A DNA stretch of 64,000 bases from Arthrobacter livingstonensis (GCF_003219815.1 NZ_QJVD01000002.1:81574-145573); one strand, 5' to 3'. Counted from the stretch's first letter, positions 16,964 through 26,127 are shown. Numbers and translations: made by a program. Notes: generated by a model from the sequence alone, not told the origin.

Positions 16964-17937
16964 TGGAGGGGATGACAACTCTTCAGCCCGCCAGCGCTGC
17001 CACCTTATCCGCCGCGCCGTTTTACACTCCGCCGCTGCTCCACCCGGTGCACCGCTTTGGTGCCCGGACGCTGGACTTCAGCCGCCAGGTGGCGCTGATG
17101 GCCATCGTGAACCGGACCCCGGATTCGTTTTACGACGGCGGCGCCACCTTTGCGCTGGACGCTGCGGTGGCCGCGTCGCTCACGGCCGCGGACGACGGCG
17201 CCGACTGGGTTGACATTGGCGGCGTCCCCTTTGCACCGGGGCCGGCCCTGAGCGCCAAGGAGGAGGGCGACCGCGTGGTCCCCGTCATCGAGGCCGTGTC
17301 CGCGGCCAGCGACGTCATCATCTCCGTGGACACATTCCTGCCGGAGGTGGCGGCCCGCAGCATTGCCGCCGGCGCCCACGTCATCAACGACACCACCGGC
17401 CTGGCCAACCCGGAGCTGGCCGCCGTGGTGGCCGGGTCCGGCGCGCACCTGATCATCACGCATTCACTGGCGAAACCACGCACCGCCTACCCCAACCCCA
17501 GCTATGCGGATGTGGTCTCCGAGGTGTCGGCGTTCCTGCTGGAGAAGGTGGAGCTGGCCATGTCGCTGGGAGTCGCCGAGGAAAGGATCATCATCGATCC
17601 CGGCCACGACCTGAATAAGAACACCCTGCACACCCTGGAGATCACGCGGCGGTTCAATGAGATTGCCGCCCTGGGATTCCCGGCCCTCGCAGCCGTGTCC
17701 AACAAGGACTTCATCGGCGAAACGCTCAACCAGGACAAGGCGGACCGCCTCGAAGGCTCGCTGGCAACGGCGGTGATCTCCATCCTGGGCGGGGCCCGCA
17801 TTTTGCGCATGCACAATGTGGCCTCGGCAGCCTCCGCCATCCACATGACCGAGTCCGTGCTGGGCTGGCGTGAACCGGCCTATTTGAAACACAACATGGG
17901 CGACGCCAACGAGCCCGCCCGCCCACAGATGCCCTGA
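16963..17937 (+). CDS. Diverged dihydropteroate synthase-family protein
   Basis: This 324-residue protein has a DHPS-type TIM barrel. The pterin-pocket residues can be traced: N50 (in IVNRTPDSFYDGG), D123 (ISVDT), N142 (VINDTTG), D212 (IIDPGHDL), K248 (SNKDFIG), and R282 with H284 (LRMHNV). By contrast loop 2, canonically GGESTRPG, reads GGVPFAPG, losing the Thr and Arg that contact p-aminobenzoate and pyrophosphate; the usual MHM strand reads THSLAKP. It may therefore join a pterin to something other than p-aminobenzoate. ATG 16963 overlaps the flavoprotein stop; another ATG at 16972 is too close to its Shine-Dalgarno. Confidence 0.8.
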   Translation: MEGMTTLQPASAATLSAAPFYTPPLLHPVHRFGARTLDFSRQVALMAIVNRTPDSFYDGGATFALDAAVAASLTAADDGADWVDIGGVPFAPGPALSAKEEGDRVVPVIEAVSAASDVIISVDTFLPEVAARSIAAGAHVINDTTGLANPELAAVVAGSGAHLIITHSLAKPRTAYPNPSYADVVSEVSAFLLEKVELAMSLGVAEERIIIDPGHDLNKNTLHTLEITRRFNEIAALGFPALAAVSNKDFIGETLNQDKADRLEGSLATAVISILGGARILRMHNVASAASAIHMTESVLGWREPAYLKHNMGDANEPARPQMP

Positions 17938-17981
17938 CCATCCCACGCTTCCCCGACCAAGCACCGTACGAAGGACTCGTC

Positions 17982-18749
17982 ATGATTGAGCGGATTTTCC
18001 CGGCCGCACCGGCACTCTCCGGTACCGCCCTCGACGAGGAACTGCTTCGGGAAAATTTCTCCCGGCCGGCCGGGGGAACTTGGGTCAGCTTCAACTTTGT
18101 CTCCAGCATCGACGGCGCGGCCACGGTGGAGGGACGCTCCGGCAAGCTCGGCAATGCCGACGACCAGCACCTCTTCCAATTGATGCGCCGCACCGCGGAC
18201 GTCATCCTGGTGGGCGCACAAACCGTCCGTGCCGAAGGCTACGGCGGCGAACTCCTCAGCGCCGGGGCCCAGCAGTGGCGCAAGGACCATGGCCTGCCCG
18301 CCCACCCGCCCCTGGCCATCGTCTCCGGGTCCCTGAACCTGGACCCGGCACTCGAGGTCTTCACCGGCGCACCCGTCAGGCCCCTGGTGTTCACCCTGGC
18401 CTCGGCACCCGCGGACCGCAGGGAGGCACTCGGCGAGGTGGCCGACGTCGTACTGGCTGGAGCGGACACGCTGGACGTGGACGCCCTGGTGGGGGAACTT
18501 GCGCACCGGGGCATGCACCGGATCCACTCCGAGGGCGGGCCCACCCTGCTGGGCACCTTCCAGACCGCGCGGCGGGTCGATGAGCTGTCCGTGACGGTGT
18601 CGCCGCTGCTGGTGGGCGGCTTGTCCAAGCGGATCGCGGACGTGCGGCCCGGCACCGCACCCGCCGGTCCGCAGGACATGGAGCTCGCGCACATCCTCAA
18701 GTCCGGCTCCATGCTGTTCCTGCGCTACCTCCGCCCGGCAGGCCGGTAA
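17982..18749 (+). CDS. RibD C-terminal-domain reductase (pyrimidine/pterin reductase-like)
   Basis: This 255-residue protein has the dihydrofolate-reductase-like fold of the RibD C-terminal domain, which reduces a ribosylated pyrimidine with NADPH. Motifs visible are SFNFVSSIDGAAT, GNADDQHLFQLMRRTADVIL, VGAQTVRAEGYGG and HSEGGPTLLG. The deaminase domain of bifunctional RibD is absent. Stand-alone RibD-C proteins are assigned to riboflavin synthesis or replace dihydrofolate reductase in some actinobacteria. It is last in the folE operon, 44 bases after the DHPS-like gene, so a pterin reductase role is attractive but unproven. Confidence 0.85.
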   Translation: MIERIFPAAPALSGTALDEELLRENFSRPAGGTWVSFNFVSSIDGAATVEGRSGKLGNADDQHLFQLMRRTADVILVGAQTVRAEGYGGELLSAGAQQWRKDHGLPAHPPLAIVSGSLNLDPALEVFTGAPVRPLVFTLASAPADRREALGEVADVVLAGADTLDVDALVGELAHRGMHRIHSEGGPTLLGTFQTARRVDELSVTVSPLLVGGLSKRIADVRPGTAPAGPQDMELAHILKSGSMLFLRYLRPAGR

Positions 18750-18759
18750 GGACAGGGCG

Positions 18760-19491
18760 TCAATTGGCGGGCGGAGCGACAGACAGCTTGGCCATGACGC
18801 GCGGCGTGGTTGAGGCCAGGAACGCATCGGTGGGACAGGCGAGCGTCACCACCAGTCCCGTGCCGGAGGTGCCGAGCAGGCGCCCCCACACGCGGCTGGC
18901 CATGCCACCCTTGGACCCCTTGGTGGTGTAGGACAGGACCGAGATGCCGCGGCCCTTTTTGCCTGCCTCGGCCACCCACGGCAGCGTGGCGTCCTTGAGT
19001 GCGTCGGGGACCACGGAGGGGATCAGGTACTTCATCAGGTTTTGGGTGGACGTCAGGTCGTCGCCGGAGCTGATGAGCGGGCCCTGGTTGGACGTCACCC
19101 AGTACGCCACCTTGCAGCCTGCGGCATCCGAGTACTGGGTCTGCCCGGCCACGTTGTTCTTCAGCAGCTTCCATTCCGGAGGCAGGGCGGTGCCCGACGT
19201 TGAGTCTGCGCTCTGGCCCAGGACGTCGTTGAAACCCACCGGGACGTTGGGTGAGAGTGTCCTGCCGGCGTCGAAGGTCATGTTCTTGGCGGCAACGGCG
19301 GCGGCGTCATGCCCGGCCTGTATGGTCGGCACCGCAAAGGTGGCAGTCGGTGTTGGCTGCACGGTGGCGGTCGGCCTCGGCGCAGGCACGGCAATGGTGC
19401 ACCCGCCCAGTGCCAGGGCGCTGGCGGCAGCGACCGCGGCGAGGCCCATGGCGCGTCCGCGGAATGGGCCGGCTTCCCCCAAATTTTTCAC
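18760..19491 (-). CDS. Putative lipoprotein of unknown function
   Basis: The GTG at 19491 gives 243 residues beginning MKNLGEAG (the initiating GTG read as Met) with basic residues before a hydrophobic stretch GLAAVAAASALALGGC, a good lipobox ending in cysteine 31. A proline/threonine-rich linker follows (PAPRPTATVQPTPTATFAVP). The mature domain contains ALPPEWKLLKNN, QTQYSDAAGCKVAYWVTSNQ and a WGRLLGTSGTGLVVTLACP segment. No family is recognised. An ATG at 19449 is an alternative start. It is convergent with the RibD-like gene (10-base gap) and divergent from the J-domain gene. Confidence 0.65.
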   Translation of the reverse strand: MKNLGEAGPFRGRAMGLAAVAAASALALGGCTIAVPAPRPTATVQPTPTATFAVPTIQAGHDAAAVAAKNMTFDAGRTLSPNVPVGFNDVLGQSADSTSGTALPPEWKLLKNNVAGQTQYSDAAGCKVAYWVTSNQGPLISSGDDLTSTQNLMKYLIPSVVPDALKDATLPWVAEAGKKGRGISVLSYTTKGSKGGMASRVWGRLLGTSGTGLVVTLACPTDAFLASTTPRVMAKLSVAPPAN

Positions 19492-19610
19492 GATCACCAC
19501 TTTACCGAGTCCGGGCCCGTTCACGCCCAATGCCCCGGAGAGGCACGGGCTGGGGAGGACGTGGGGACTAGACTTGGGGCTGATCTGATCCCGCAGGCGA
19601 AAGGCCACCG

Positions 19611-20621
19611 GTGACCGAGAAGTTCCTCACGCACTATCAAGTTCTGGGCGTCCCCAGCACGGCGACCGAACGCGAAATCAAGATCGCCTACCGCAAGGCC
19701 GCACGGATTTCGCACCCCGACCACGGCGGCGATCCGGCAATTTTCCGAAAGGTCAGCGAAGCGTACGAGGTGCTGGGAGACCCCGCTCAACGGCTGCGCT
19801 ATGACAGGTCTTACGGATCTCCGGCCGGCAGGACGAGCTCCACTCCGGGCACGCCGGCCGGATACGGCACGACGGGGCGCGCAAACGGCGCCCCGTCGTC
19901 CGAAGCAGAAACGGGCGAGGCGGATTCCGGTGCTGGATTCAGCGGATCGTTCACCACTCGCCGGGCGCAGGGCTCCCGGAACACGGCGGGCGAATCCGCC
20001 GTCTACGTGCCGTCCTATGAATCGTTGGGCGACGGCGCCGTACCCATCCTGCCCCGGGCCACGGCCGCCCAGCCCGTCCACGGGGCACCCCGGAAACGCG
20101 GCGTGTTTGGCGCCTCCTCGCGACTGGCACGCGAGGCGCGCACGGCACAGCTGATCATGCAGCAGGTACTGCCGGGCATTCCTGCGGCCAGGCTCATCAA
20201 CGGCCTCACGGCTCCAGTCAACAACGGCTATTTGGACCACGTGCTGGTTTCCGGATACCGGATCGCCATTGTGGGTTCGATGCTGGTGCCAAACGGCGCT
20301 TTCCGCTGGAACGGCACCATGCTGGTGCACGGCAGCAAGGTGGCCGCTCCCCCGGAGCTGATTCCGGCCACGCGCCGCATGCAGGAACTGTTCCCGGAGT
20401 GCAATGTGACGGCCTGGGTTTGCGTCCACAGCAGCACGGGCAATCTCTTTGAACCCGTCATCGACTACGCCCGTGGCACCGAACCCGACGGCTCCAATGT
20501 GGTGAACGTGGCCAACGCGGCCCGGTTTGTGCGCGAGGCCAAGCACTTCCTGGCCTCCGGCCCGCTGCCCAATGTGGTGGACCTGCAGGTGCTGGGACGC
20601 CTGCTGGGCGGAATGTACTGA
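19611..20621 (+). CDS. J-domain protein with degenerate NERD-like C-terminal domain
   Basis: This 336-residue protein starts at GTG with an AAAGG site. Residues 1-70 form a J-domain with the HPD tripeptide at 35-37 (ISHPDHGGD), so it should engage an Hsp70/DnaK. A flexible Ser/Gly/Thr linker spans about 70-160. The C-terminal third (about 175-336) resembles nuclease-related NERD domains: [20 protein letters not shown] retains the Asp (D209), but the expected Glu-X-Lys strand reads IAIVGSM, so nuclease activity is doubtful. No zinc-finger region is present, so it is not DnaJ itself. trmL follows 17 bases later. Confidence 0.8.
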   Translation: MTEKFLTHYQVLGVPSTATEREIKIAYRKAARISHPDHGGDPAIFRKVSEAYEVLGDPAQRLRYDRSYGSPAGRTSSTPGTPAGYGTTGRANGAPSSEAETGEADSGAGFSGSFTTRRAQGSRNTAGESAVYVPSYESLGDGAVPILPRATAAQPVHGAPRKRGVFGASSRLAREARTAQLIMQQVLPGIPAARLINGLTAPVNNGYLDHVLVSGYRIAIVGSMLVPNGAFRWNGTMLVHGSKVAAPPELIPATRRMQELFPECNVTAWVCVHSSTGNLFEPVIDYARGTEPDGSNVVNVANAARFVREAKHFLASGPLPNVVDLQVLGRLLGGMY

Positions 20622-20638
20622 CACGGTAGGATAAAACA

Positions 20639-21112
20639 GTGTTTCGCATCCTATTTGTCACCCCCGAAATTCCCGGCAACACGGGCAACGCCATCCGCCT
20701 GGCCGCCATCACCGGGGCCGAGCTGCACCTGGTGGAGCCGCTGGGCTTCGACTTTTCGGACGCCAAGCTCCGCCGCGCCGGGCTGGACTACCACGACCTT
20801 GCCGTGGTCACCGTCCACAAAACCCTGGACGCGGCCTGGGAGGCACTCGCACCGGAACGCGTCTTCGCCTTCACCTCGGACGGGGAGGCCAGCTACACGG
20901 AAATCGCCTACCGGCCCGGGGACGTACTCATGTTTGGCCGCGAATCCGTGGGCCTGCCCGCGGAGGTCAAGCATGATGCCCACGTGACGAGCCGCGTCCG
21001 GCTCCCGATGCTGCCGTCGCTGAGGTCACTGAACCTGGCCAATTCGGCGTCGATCGCGGTCTATGAGGCCTGGCGCCAAAACGGTTTTTCCGGCGCACAA
21101 ATACAGGCCTGA
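20639..21112 (+). CDS. trmL: tRNA (cytidine/uridine-34 2'-O)-methyltransferase, TrmL type (SPOUT)
   Basis: This 157-residue SPOUT methyltransferase modifies the wobble ribose of certain tRNAs using S-adenosylmethionine. It has the compact TrmL length with no extra RNA-binding domain. Knot motifs are visible: PEIPGNTGNAIRLAAITGAE at the start, VLMFGRESVGLP in the middle and LPMLPSLRSLNLANSASIAV near the end. The start is GTG at 20639. It is spaced 17 bases from the J-domain gene and may be co-transcribed with it. Confidence 0.9.
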   Translation: MFRILFVTPEIPGNTGNAIRLAAITGAELHLVEPLGFDFSDAKLRRAGLDYHDLAVVTVHKTLDAAWEALAPERVFAFTSDGEASYTEIAYRPGDVLMFGRESVGLPAEVKHDAHVTSRVRLPMLPSLRSLNLANSASIAVYEAWRQNGFSGAQIQA

Positions 21113-21164
21113 CGTCCGGGCTGCGGCCGATTTTTACCCATCGTTTCACCCACTGGAGGTATGC

Positions 21165-21968
21165 ATGTCCGCTCGTGACCCTGGCCTGGCTTTCACCGAT
21201 GGAGCCCTGCAATTTGAGTTGTGGGCGGACAAGCTTTGGGACCCCATGGGCCGCGACGTGGCCGGGGCAGCCGTGCTCCAGCCTGGTGAAAAGGTGCTCG
21301 ACGCCTGCTGCGGTACAGGTGCAGCCACCCTTCCCGCCTCCCTGGCCGTAGGACCAAAGGGGACCGTCGACGGCGTCGACCTCTCCACCGGGTTGCTGCG
21401 CATAGCCGCCGCCAACCTGGCCGAACGGGGCATCCTGAACACGACGCTGACCGAGGCCGACGTCACCCAATGGCGTGGCCACCGCACCTTTGACGCCGTG
21501 CTGTGTTCCTACAGCATGTTCTTCTTTGCCGACATGGAAGCCGGCGTGGAGCATTTGGCCTCCATGCTGCGCCCCGGCGGACGCTTCGTCACGAGCACGT
21601 GGGTGGAGGGTGCGTTGGAACCGTTTGCGGGCCGCATCCTGGAGGCGGCCATCAAGGAACGCCCGCGCCTGGCCGGCGTGGTCCCGCTCCCGAACCAGAA
21701 CATGGCTAAAATCGCGTCGGTGGATGGACTCACGGAGTGGCTCACGGCGCGCGGCCTGGAGGACGTCTCCGTCTCCACGCACCCGCTCACCCTGTCAGTG
21801 GACGATGACATGGCGTGGAACCTGGTCATGGGCAGCGGCTGGCGCACCCTGCTCCCCCGCGATCCCGAGGCCATCGCCCGGGTGCGCCGCGAATTCATCC
21901 AGTCCGTGGGCCCGCAGGTGGAAATGAACTCGGACGCCCTGATAGGAATCGGCTCCGTCCCGGGTTAA
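21165..21968 (+). CDS. Class I SAM-dependent methyltransferase
   Basis: This 267-residue cytoplasmic protein has motif I VLDACCGTGAATLPAS, an acidic post-I residue in VDGVDLSTGLL, a DAVLCSYSMFFFAD motif IV-like segment and LRPGGRFVTSTW, a UbiE/methyltransf_11 pattern. ATG 21165 is selected because GGAGG lies 5 bases upstream; the frame runs further back without a ribosome site. The substrate is not predictable. It ends 26 bases before the convergent etfA gene. Confidence 0.85.
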   Translation: MSARDPGLAFTDGALQFELWADKLWDPMGRDVAGAAVLQPGEKVLDACCGTGAATLPASLAVGPKGTVDGVDLSTGLLRIAAANLAERGILNTTLTEADVTQWRGHRTFDAVLCSYSMFFFADMEAGVEHLASMLRPGGRFVTSTWVEGALEPFAGRILEAAIKERPRLAGVVPLPNQNMAKIASVDGLTEWLTARGLEDVSVSTHPLTLSVDDDMAWNLVMGSGWRTLLPRDPEAIARVRREFIQSVGPQVEMNSDALIGIGSVPG

Positions 21969-21994
21969 GACGCCCAGTCAACGCGCCGGGCCGA

Positions 21995-22963
21995 CTATGC
22001 CCGCCGGCGCTTGATCTCCTCCACGGCCTGCGGCAACACCTTGAACAGGTCTCCGACAATGCCGAAGTCGGCGATTTCAAAGATGGGCGATTCCGAGTCC
22101 TTGTTCACGGCCACAATGACCTTGGACGTCTGCATGCCGGCCTTTTGCTGGATGGCGCCGGAGATGCCTACGGAAATGTACAGCTGCGGGGCAACCTTCT
22201 TGCCGGTCTGGCCCACCTGCGCGTTGTGCGCAATCCAGCCTGCGTCCGTGGCCGCACGCGATGCCCCGACGGCGGCGCCGAGGACATCGGCCAGCTCCTC
22301 GACCGGGCCGAAGTCACCGTCCACCCCGCGGCCGCCGGCCACTACGATGCGGGCGTCCTCCAGTTCTGGCCGGCCGGATGCGGCACGCGGGGTGCGCTGC
22401 ACGACGCGGGCGCCCAGGCTCGACGGAGCAAAGGCCACTTCGACGCTTTCGACGGCGGGCGCGGTGGCCTCGGCTGCAAGCGCTGCCTCCACACTGTGCG
22501 ATTTCACACTGATCACCACGACGGCGGAGCTGGCGCGCGCCGCCACCGTGTAGGACCCCGCAAGGACCGACTTGTGCACCACCAGCGTGCCGGCGTCGGA
22601 GTCCACTGCGACAGCGTCGGTGATGACGCCGGCGTTCAGGGCCACGCCCACGCGGGCCGCGATTTCCTTGCCCTGCGGACCGTTGTCCACGAGAACGGCG
22701 GCAGCGGAAACAGCGGCCGCCGCCTGCGCCACCAGGTCCGCCTTGGGGGCCACGAGGTAATCGGCCAGCTCGGGCTGTTCGGAATGGAGCACGCGGGTGA
22801 CGCCGTACGCGCCGAGGTCGGCGGCCAGTTCGGGGCTGACGGGGCCGGCCACCACGGCCACCGGCTCGCCGGCTGCGCGGGCCAGCGTCAGCAGCTGATG
22901 GGACGTGGGGTGGAGCTTGCCGGGCACGTCCACCTGGTCAATAAATACAACAATGGCTCTCAT
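21995..22963 (-). CDS. etfA: Electron transfer flavoprotein alpha subunit (copy 1)
   Basis: This 322-residue protein forms the FAD-binding half of ETF, which passes electrons from acyl-CoA dehydrogenases to the quinone pool through ETF-QO. The C-terminal FAD domain is well conserved: [66 protein letters not shown] and [13 protein letters not shown]. It starts 10 bases after the etfB stop. Arthrobacter-type genomes commonly carry such a pair, and a second pair lies at 44.8-46.6 kb in this window. Confidence 0.93.
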   Translation of the reverse strand: MRAIVVFIDQVDVPGKLHPTSHQLLTLARAAGEPVAVVAGPVSPELAADLGAYGVTRVLHSEQPELADYLVAPKADLVAQAAAAVSAAAVLVDNGPQGKEIAARVGVALNAGVITDAVAVDSDAGTLVVHKSVLAGSYTVAARASSAVVVISVKSHSVEAALAAEATAPAVESVEVAFAPSSLGARVVQRTPRAASGRPELEDARIVVAGGRGVDGDFGPVEELADVLGAAVGASRAATDAGWIAHNAQVGQTGKKVAPQLYISVGISGAIQQKAGMQTSKVIVAVNKDSESPIFEIADFGIVGDLFKVLPQAVEEIKRRRA

Positions 22964-22972
22964 GTGCGGTCC

Positions 22973-23779
22973 TTAGATCAGTTTCTGCGCGGCCAGGAAG
23001 TCAACGAGTGCAATGCCGGCTTCACCCGAGTCGGTGATGATGGTGCCGGCCGTGCGGGCAGGGCGTTCAGCGGCGGCGTCCACCTGTGTCAGCGAACCTT
23101 CATGGCCCACGGCATCCGGTGCCAGGCCAAGATCGGCCAGGGACAGCGTGTCCACCTTCTTCTTCTTGGCGGCGATGATGCCCTTGAAGTTCGGGTAACG
23201 GGGTTCGTTCGCCTGGTCGGTCACGGAGACCAATGCAGGCAGATCAGCCTGGATTTCTTCCGAGAAGTCGTCGCCATCGCGGCGGACAGTAACAATATTG
23301 CCCTCCACCTCCAGTGAGGAGGCGAAAGTGAGCTGCGGCAGGCCCAACCGGGCCGAAAGCTGCGCCGGGATGATGGAGGTTTCGCCGTCGGTGGACGCCA
23401 TTCCGGTGATGACCAGGTCCACGGGGCCCAGGGTCTTGATCGCGGCGGCCAGCGCCAGCGAGGTCGCGGAGGCGTCGGATCCTGCGAGCGCGTCGTCGGT
23501 GATGTGAACCCCTTCGGTGGCCCCGATCTGCAGTGACTTCTTGACTGCTGCCGCTGCGGCGGCAGGTCCAAGCGTCAGGGCCGTAACCCTGTTTCCGGCC
23601 TTCGCTCCGCCGCGGGCGTCGGTAATCGCCAGGGCCGCTTCCAACGCGTATTCGTCAAGTTCGGAGAGAATGCTCTCGTTGCGGTCAATGCGGTGGTTGT
23701 CACCGGTGAGGTGCCGGTCAAATTGCGTGTCTGGCACGTATTTGACCAAGACCACAATACTTAGTGCTGAGTTTTCCAC
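22973..23779 (-). CDS. etfB: Electron transfer flavoprotein beta subunit (copy 1)
   Basis: The beta subunit (268 residues) docks acyl-CoA dehydrogenases and holds AMP. Motifs include IVVLVKYVPDTQFDRH, RNESILSELDEYALEAAL, TDDALAGSDASATSLALAAA, the ITGMASTDGETSIIP region, and the docking-loop area around EPRYPNFKGI. GTG 23779 is preferred because AAAGGA lies 5 bases before it; an ATG at 23797 six codons upstream lacks such a site. It is the first gene of the etfBA operon. A perfect hairpin (23816-23835) sits just upstream. Confidence 0.9.
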   Translation of the reverse strand: MENSALSIVVLVKYVPDTQFDRHLTGDNHRIDRNESILSELDEYALEAALAITDARGGAKAGNRVTALTLGPAAAAAAVKKSLQIGATEGVHITDDALAGSDASATSLALAAAIKTLGPVDLVITGMASTDGETSIIPAQLSARLGLPQLTFASSLEVEGNIVTVRRDGDDFSEEIQADLPALVSVTDQANEPRYPNFKGIIAAKKKKVDTLSLADLGLAPDAVGHEGSLTQVDAAAERPARTAGTIITDSGEAGIALVDFLAAQKLI

Positions 23780-23815
23780 TACTGTCCTTTGTGTCATGGA
23801 CGCTTGTTGCCCGCC

Positions 23816-23835
23816 CGCCCCCAGTGCTGGGGGCG
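23816..23835. promoter_or_regulatory. GC-rich perfect hairpin upstream of etfB
   Basis: CGCCCCCAG-TG-CTGGGGGCG has 9-bp arms and a 2-base loop, 36 bases upstream of the etfB start. It could be a 5'-leader hairpin, an operator or a barrier between the divergent etfBA and exporter operons. Confidence 0.35.
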
Positions 23836-24025
23836 GTCCCGCGGGACGGACCTGTTGCCTTTCCCAACAGCTTAGTTCGTGGGGGCCCAGTGCCGGAATT
23901 TCACGTCTCGGTTCTTTACCCGGCACGCAACTGGTGCGCCACCTCCCCCCGTGGTCTGACTTCCCGGCAAAAGGTTCCGCCTGCGGCGCGATGCCCCGGC
24001 CGCCTTCCCGCGGCAGGGTGGAGGC

Positions 24026-24766
24026 ATGACTTCAGTAATTTTGGGCGCACGCTCGCTCTCCAAGCGCTACGGCGCAGGCATCGCACTGGACAATGTTGAC
24101 CTGGACATCCAAGCCGGCGAGTCCGTCGCCGTCATGGGCGCCTCCGGTTCCGGCAAGACCACCCTCCTGCATACCCTCGCCGGCATCACCATCCCGGATG
24201 CCGGCACGGTCAGCTACTCCGGCACGGACATTACGGCCCTCAATGAAACCCAGCGCTCCAAGCTGCGCCGCGAATCGTTCGGCTTCGTCTTTCAGCAGGG
24301 CCTGCTGATCCCCGAACTCACCGCCATTGAAAACGTTGCCCTGGCCCTGATGCTCAACGGGGTTCTCCGCCGCGACGCCGAGGCACAATCCGCCGGCTGG
24401 CTGGCGCACCTGGGACTCTCCGGCATGGAGGGGCGCCGGATCGGCGAGCTCTCCGGAGGGCAGGCCCAGCGCGTAGCCATCGCCCGCGCGCAGGTCACCG
24501 GCGCCCGGATCGTGTTCGCCGACGAGCCCACCGGCGCCCTCGACTCGCACACCTCGGCCGACGTCATGACGGCGCTTCTCGAGGCCACCGCCGGCCGCGG
24601 CCACACCCTGGTCCTCGTCACGCACGATTCCACCGTCGCCTCACGCTGCAGCCGCACCTTGTACATGCACGACGGCGTCCTGTCCCCCGCGCTGCCGGCC
24701 CGCCCGGGTGCCGCGCCGGCGGGCGAAAGCGCCGGCGGCAGCAACTATCTGGCCGGACCGCGGTGA
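24026..24766 (+). CDS. ABC transporter ATP-binding protein, LolD/MacB type
   Basis: This 246-residue ATPase has Walker A GASGSGKTTLLHTL, Q-loop FVFQQGLLIPELTA, signature [14 protein letters not shown] and Walker B IVFADEPTGALDS, with the switch histidine in LVTHDSTVA. The FQQ and DEPTGALDS forms are typical of FtsE/LolD/MacB-class ATPases paired with FtsX-like permeases. GGAGG precedes the ATG. Its TGA overlaps the GTG of the next gene (GTGA), so the two proteins form one complex. These mechanotransmission-type exporters often act in antibiotic or peptide resistance. Confidence 0.9.
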   Translation: MTSVILGARSLSKRYGAGIALDNVDLDIQAGESVAVMGASGSGKTTLLHTLAGITIPDAGTVSYSGTDITALNETQRSKLRRESFGFVFQQGLLIPELTAIENVALALMLNGVLRRDAEAQSAGWLAHLGLSGMEGRRIGELSGGQAQRVAIARAQVTGARIVFADEPTGALDSHTSADVMTALLEATAGRGHTLVLVTHDSTVASRCSRTLYMHDGVLSPALPARPGAAPAGESAGGSNYLAGPR

Positions 24767-26127
24767 CCTCCATGAAAACCACCATTCCCATCCTGTGGAT
24801 GATGTCCCGCCCCGCACCGGGCAACAAGGCGGTGGTTGCACTGCCGGCCACCGCGTTTGCCCTGGTCACGGCCCTGCTGCTGATCGTGCTGGCCGGTGCC
24901 CTGAGCTTTTTTACCCATCCAGCCCCCGCCGACGGTTTTGGCACGGCCGGCGCGTACCAAAACCTGGCATTGGTGGCCTTGGCCCTGCTCATTCTGCCCC
25001 TTCTGACGTTGGGCGGGTCGGCCGCCCGGCTCTCGGCCCGCCGCCGGGACGAGCGCCTGTCCACGCTTCGCCTGCTGGGTGCCACGCCCGCGCTGGTGGG
25101 GTTCATGGCCGTCGTGGAAGCCACGGCCGTGGCTGTTCTGGGGATCGCCGCCGGCATCGTGCTGTATGCGGCGGCTCTTCCGGCCGTTGCCCTGATCCAT
25201 TTCCAGGGGCATGCGCTGGGCCTGGCCGGCTTGTGGCTGGATCCGCTCGTGGTGCTCGCCACGGCGGCCGCCCTCATCGTTCTTGCCGCCATCAGCGCCG
25301 CGGTGGGGATGCGCCAGGTGGCCCTGACGCCTTTGGGCGTGCGCACCCGGCAAAAGGCCCCCACGGTGCACTGGGTGAGGGCAGCACTGGGGGCCGGGGC
25401 CGCCGTCGTCCTTTACCTCGGCATGGCGAACATCACGGCCAGCGGTTCGATCGCGGCCGTCGTCGTCATCCTGCTGGCGGCGTTCGCCGGTGGGCTGGCG
25501 CTGCTGAACCTGATGGGCCCGTATGTGCTCAAGTGGTTCGCCGGGCGGCAGGTCCGCCGTGCGGCGACGGCGGTCCGGCTGTTGGCGGCGCGCACCATCC
25601 TGGAATCGCCCAAGGCCGCATGGCGCCAGGTGAGCGGGCTGGCCATGACCAGCTTTATCGCCGTGGTGGCCGGGACGGGGCTGGCTGTGCTCAATGGCGC
25701 AGGGGCGGGCATTGGCACGGCCGAGGCCAACCTTTACAACGACATGCGCACCGGGGTGATGATCACCGTCGTGGCCTCATTTCTGCTGGTGGCGTGCAGT
25801 GCCGGCGTGAACCAGGCTGCCGCCATCCTCGACCGGCGCGAACTGTACATCAGCCTGGACCGGATGGGCATGCCGCGGACCGTGATGGACGCGGCCCGGA
25901 AGCGTGCCATCATGTCGCCCGTACGCATTGTCACGGTTGGGTCAGCCGTACTCTCCGGCGTGCTGCTGTTCCCGCTCACCGGACTGGCCATGATCTTCTC
26001 GCCACTGTCCCTGCTGGTCATCGCCGGCATTTTGGCGGGCGGGATTGGCCTGATCTGGCTCGGACTTGCGGCTTCCGCGCCCGTCCTGGGGAGGGTCCTC
26101 GCCGGCGGTTCGACCGCGGCGGACTAG
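24763..26127 (+). CDS. FtsX-like ABC exporter permease
   Basis: This 454-residue membrane protein partners the ATPase upstream. Around ten hydrophobic segments are visible, including LPATAFALVTALLLIVLAGA, the cluster near LVGFMAVVEATAVAVLGIAA and a C-terminal pair (FPLTGLAMIFSPLSLLVIAG). The FtsX-type motif ARRRDERLSTLRLLGATPAL follows the second segment, where the coupling region is expected. It has no large extracellular MacB domain. A related half repeats after about residue 230, suggesting two FtsX units. Transcription ends at the strong terminator at 26198. Confidence 0.85.
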   Translation: MTSMKTTIPILWMMSRPAPGNKAVVALPATAFALVTALLLIVLAGALSFFTHPAPADGFGTAGAYQNLALVALALLILPLLTLGGSAARLSARRRDERLSTLRLLGATPALVGFMAVVEATAVAVLGIAAGIVLYAAALPAVALIHFQGHALGLAGLWLDPLVVLATAAALIVLAAISAAVGMRQVALTPLGVRTRQKAPTVHWVRAALGAGAAVVLYLGMANITASGSIAAVVVILLAAFAGGLALLNLMGPYVLKWFAGRQVRRAATAVRLLAARTILESPKAAWRQVSGLAMTSFIAVVAGTGLAVLNGAGAGIGTAEANLYNDMRTGVMITVVASFLLVACSAGVNQAAAILDRRELYISLDRMGMPRTVMDAARKRAIMSPVRIVTVGSAVLSGVLLFPLTGLAMIFSPLSLLVIAGILAGGIGLIWLGLAASAPVLGRVLAGGSTAAD

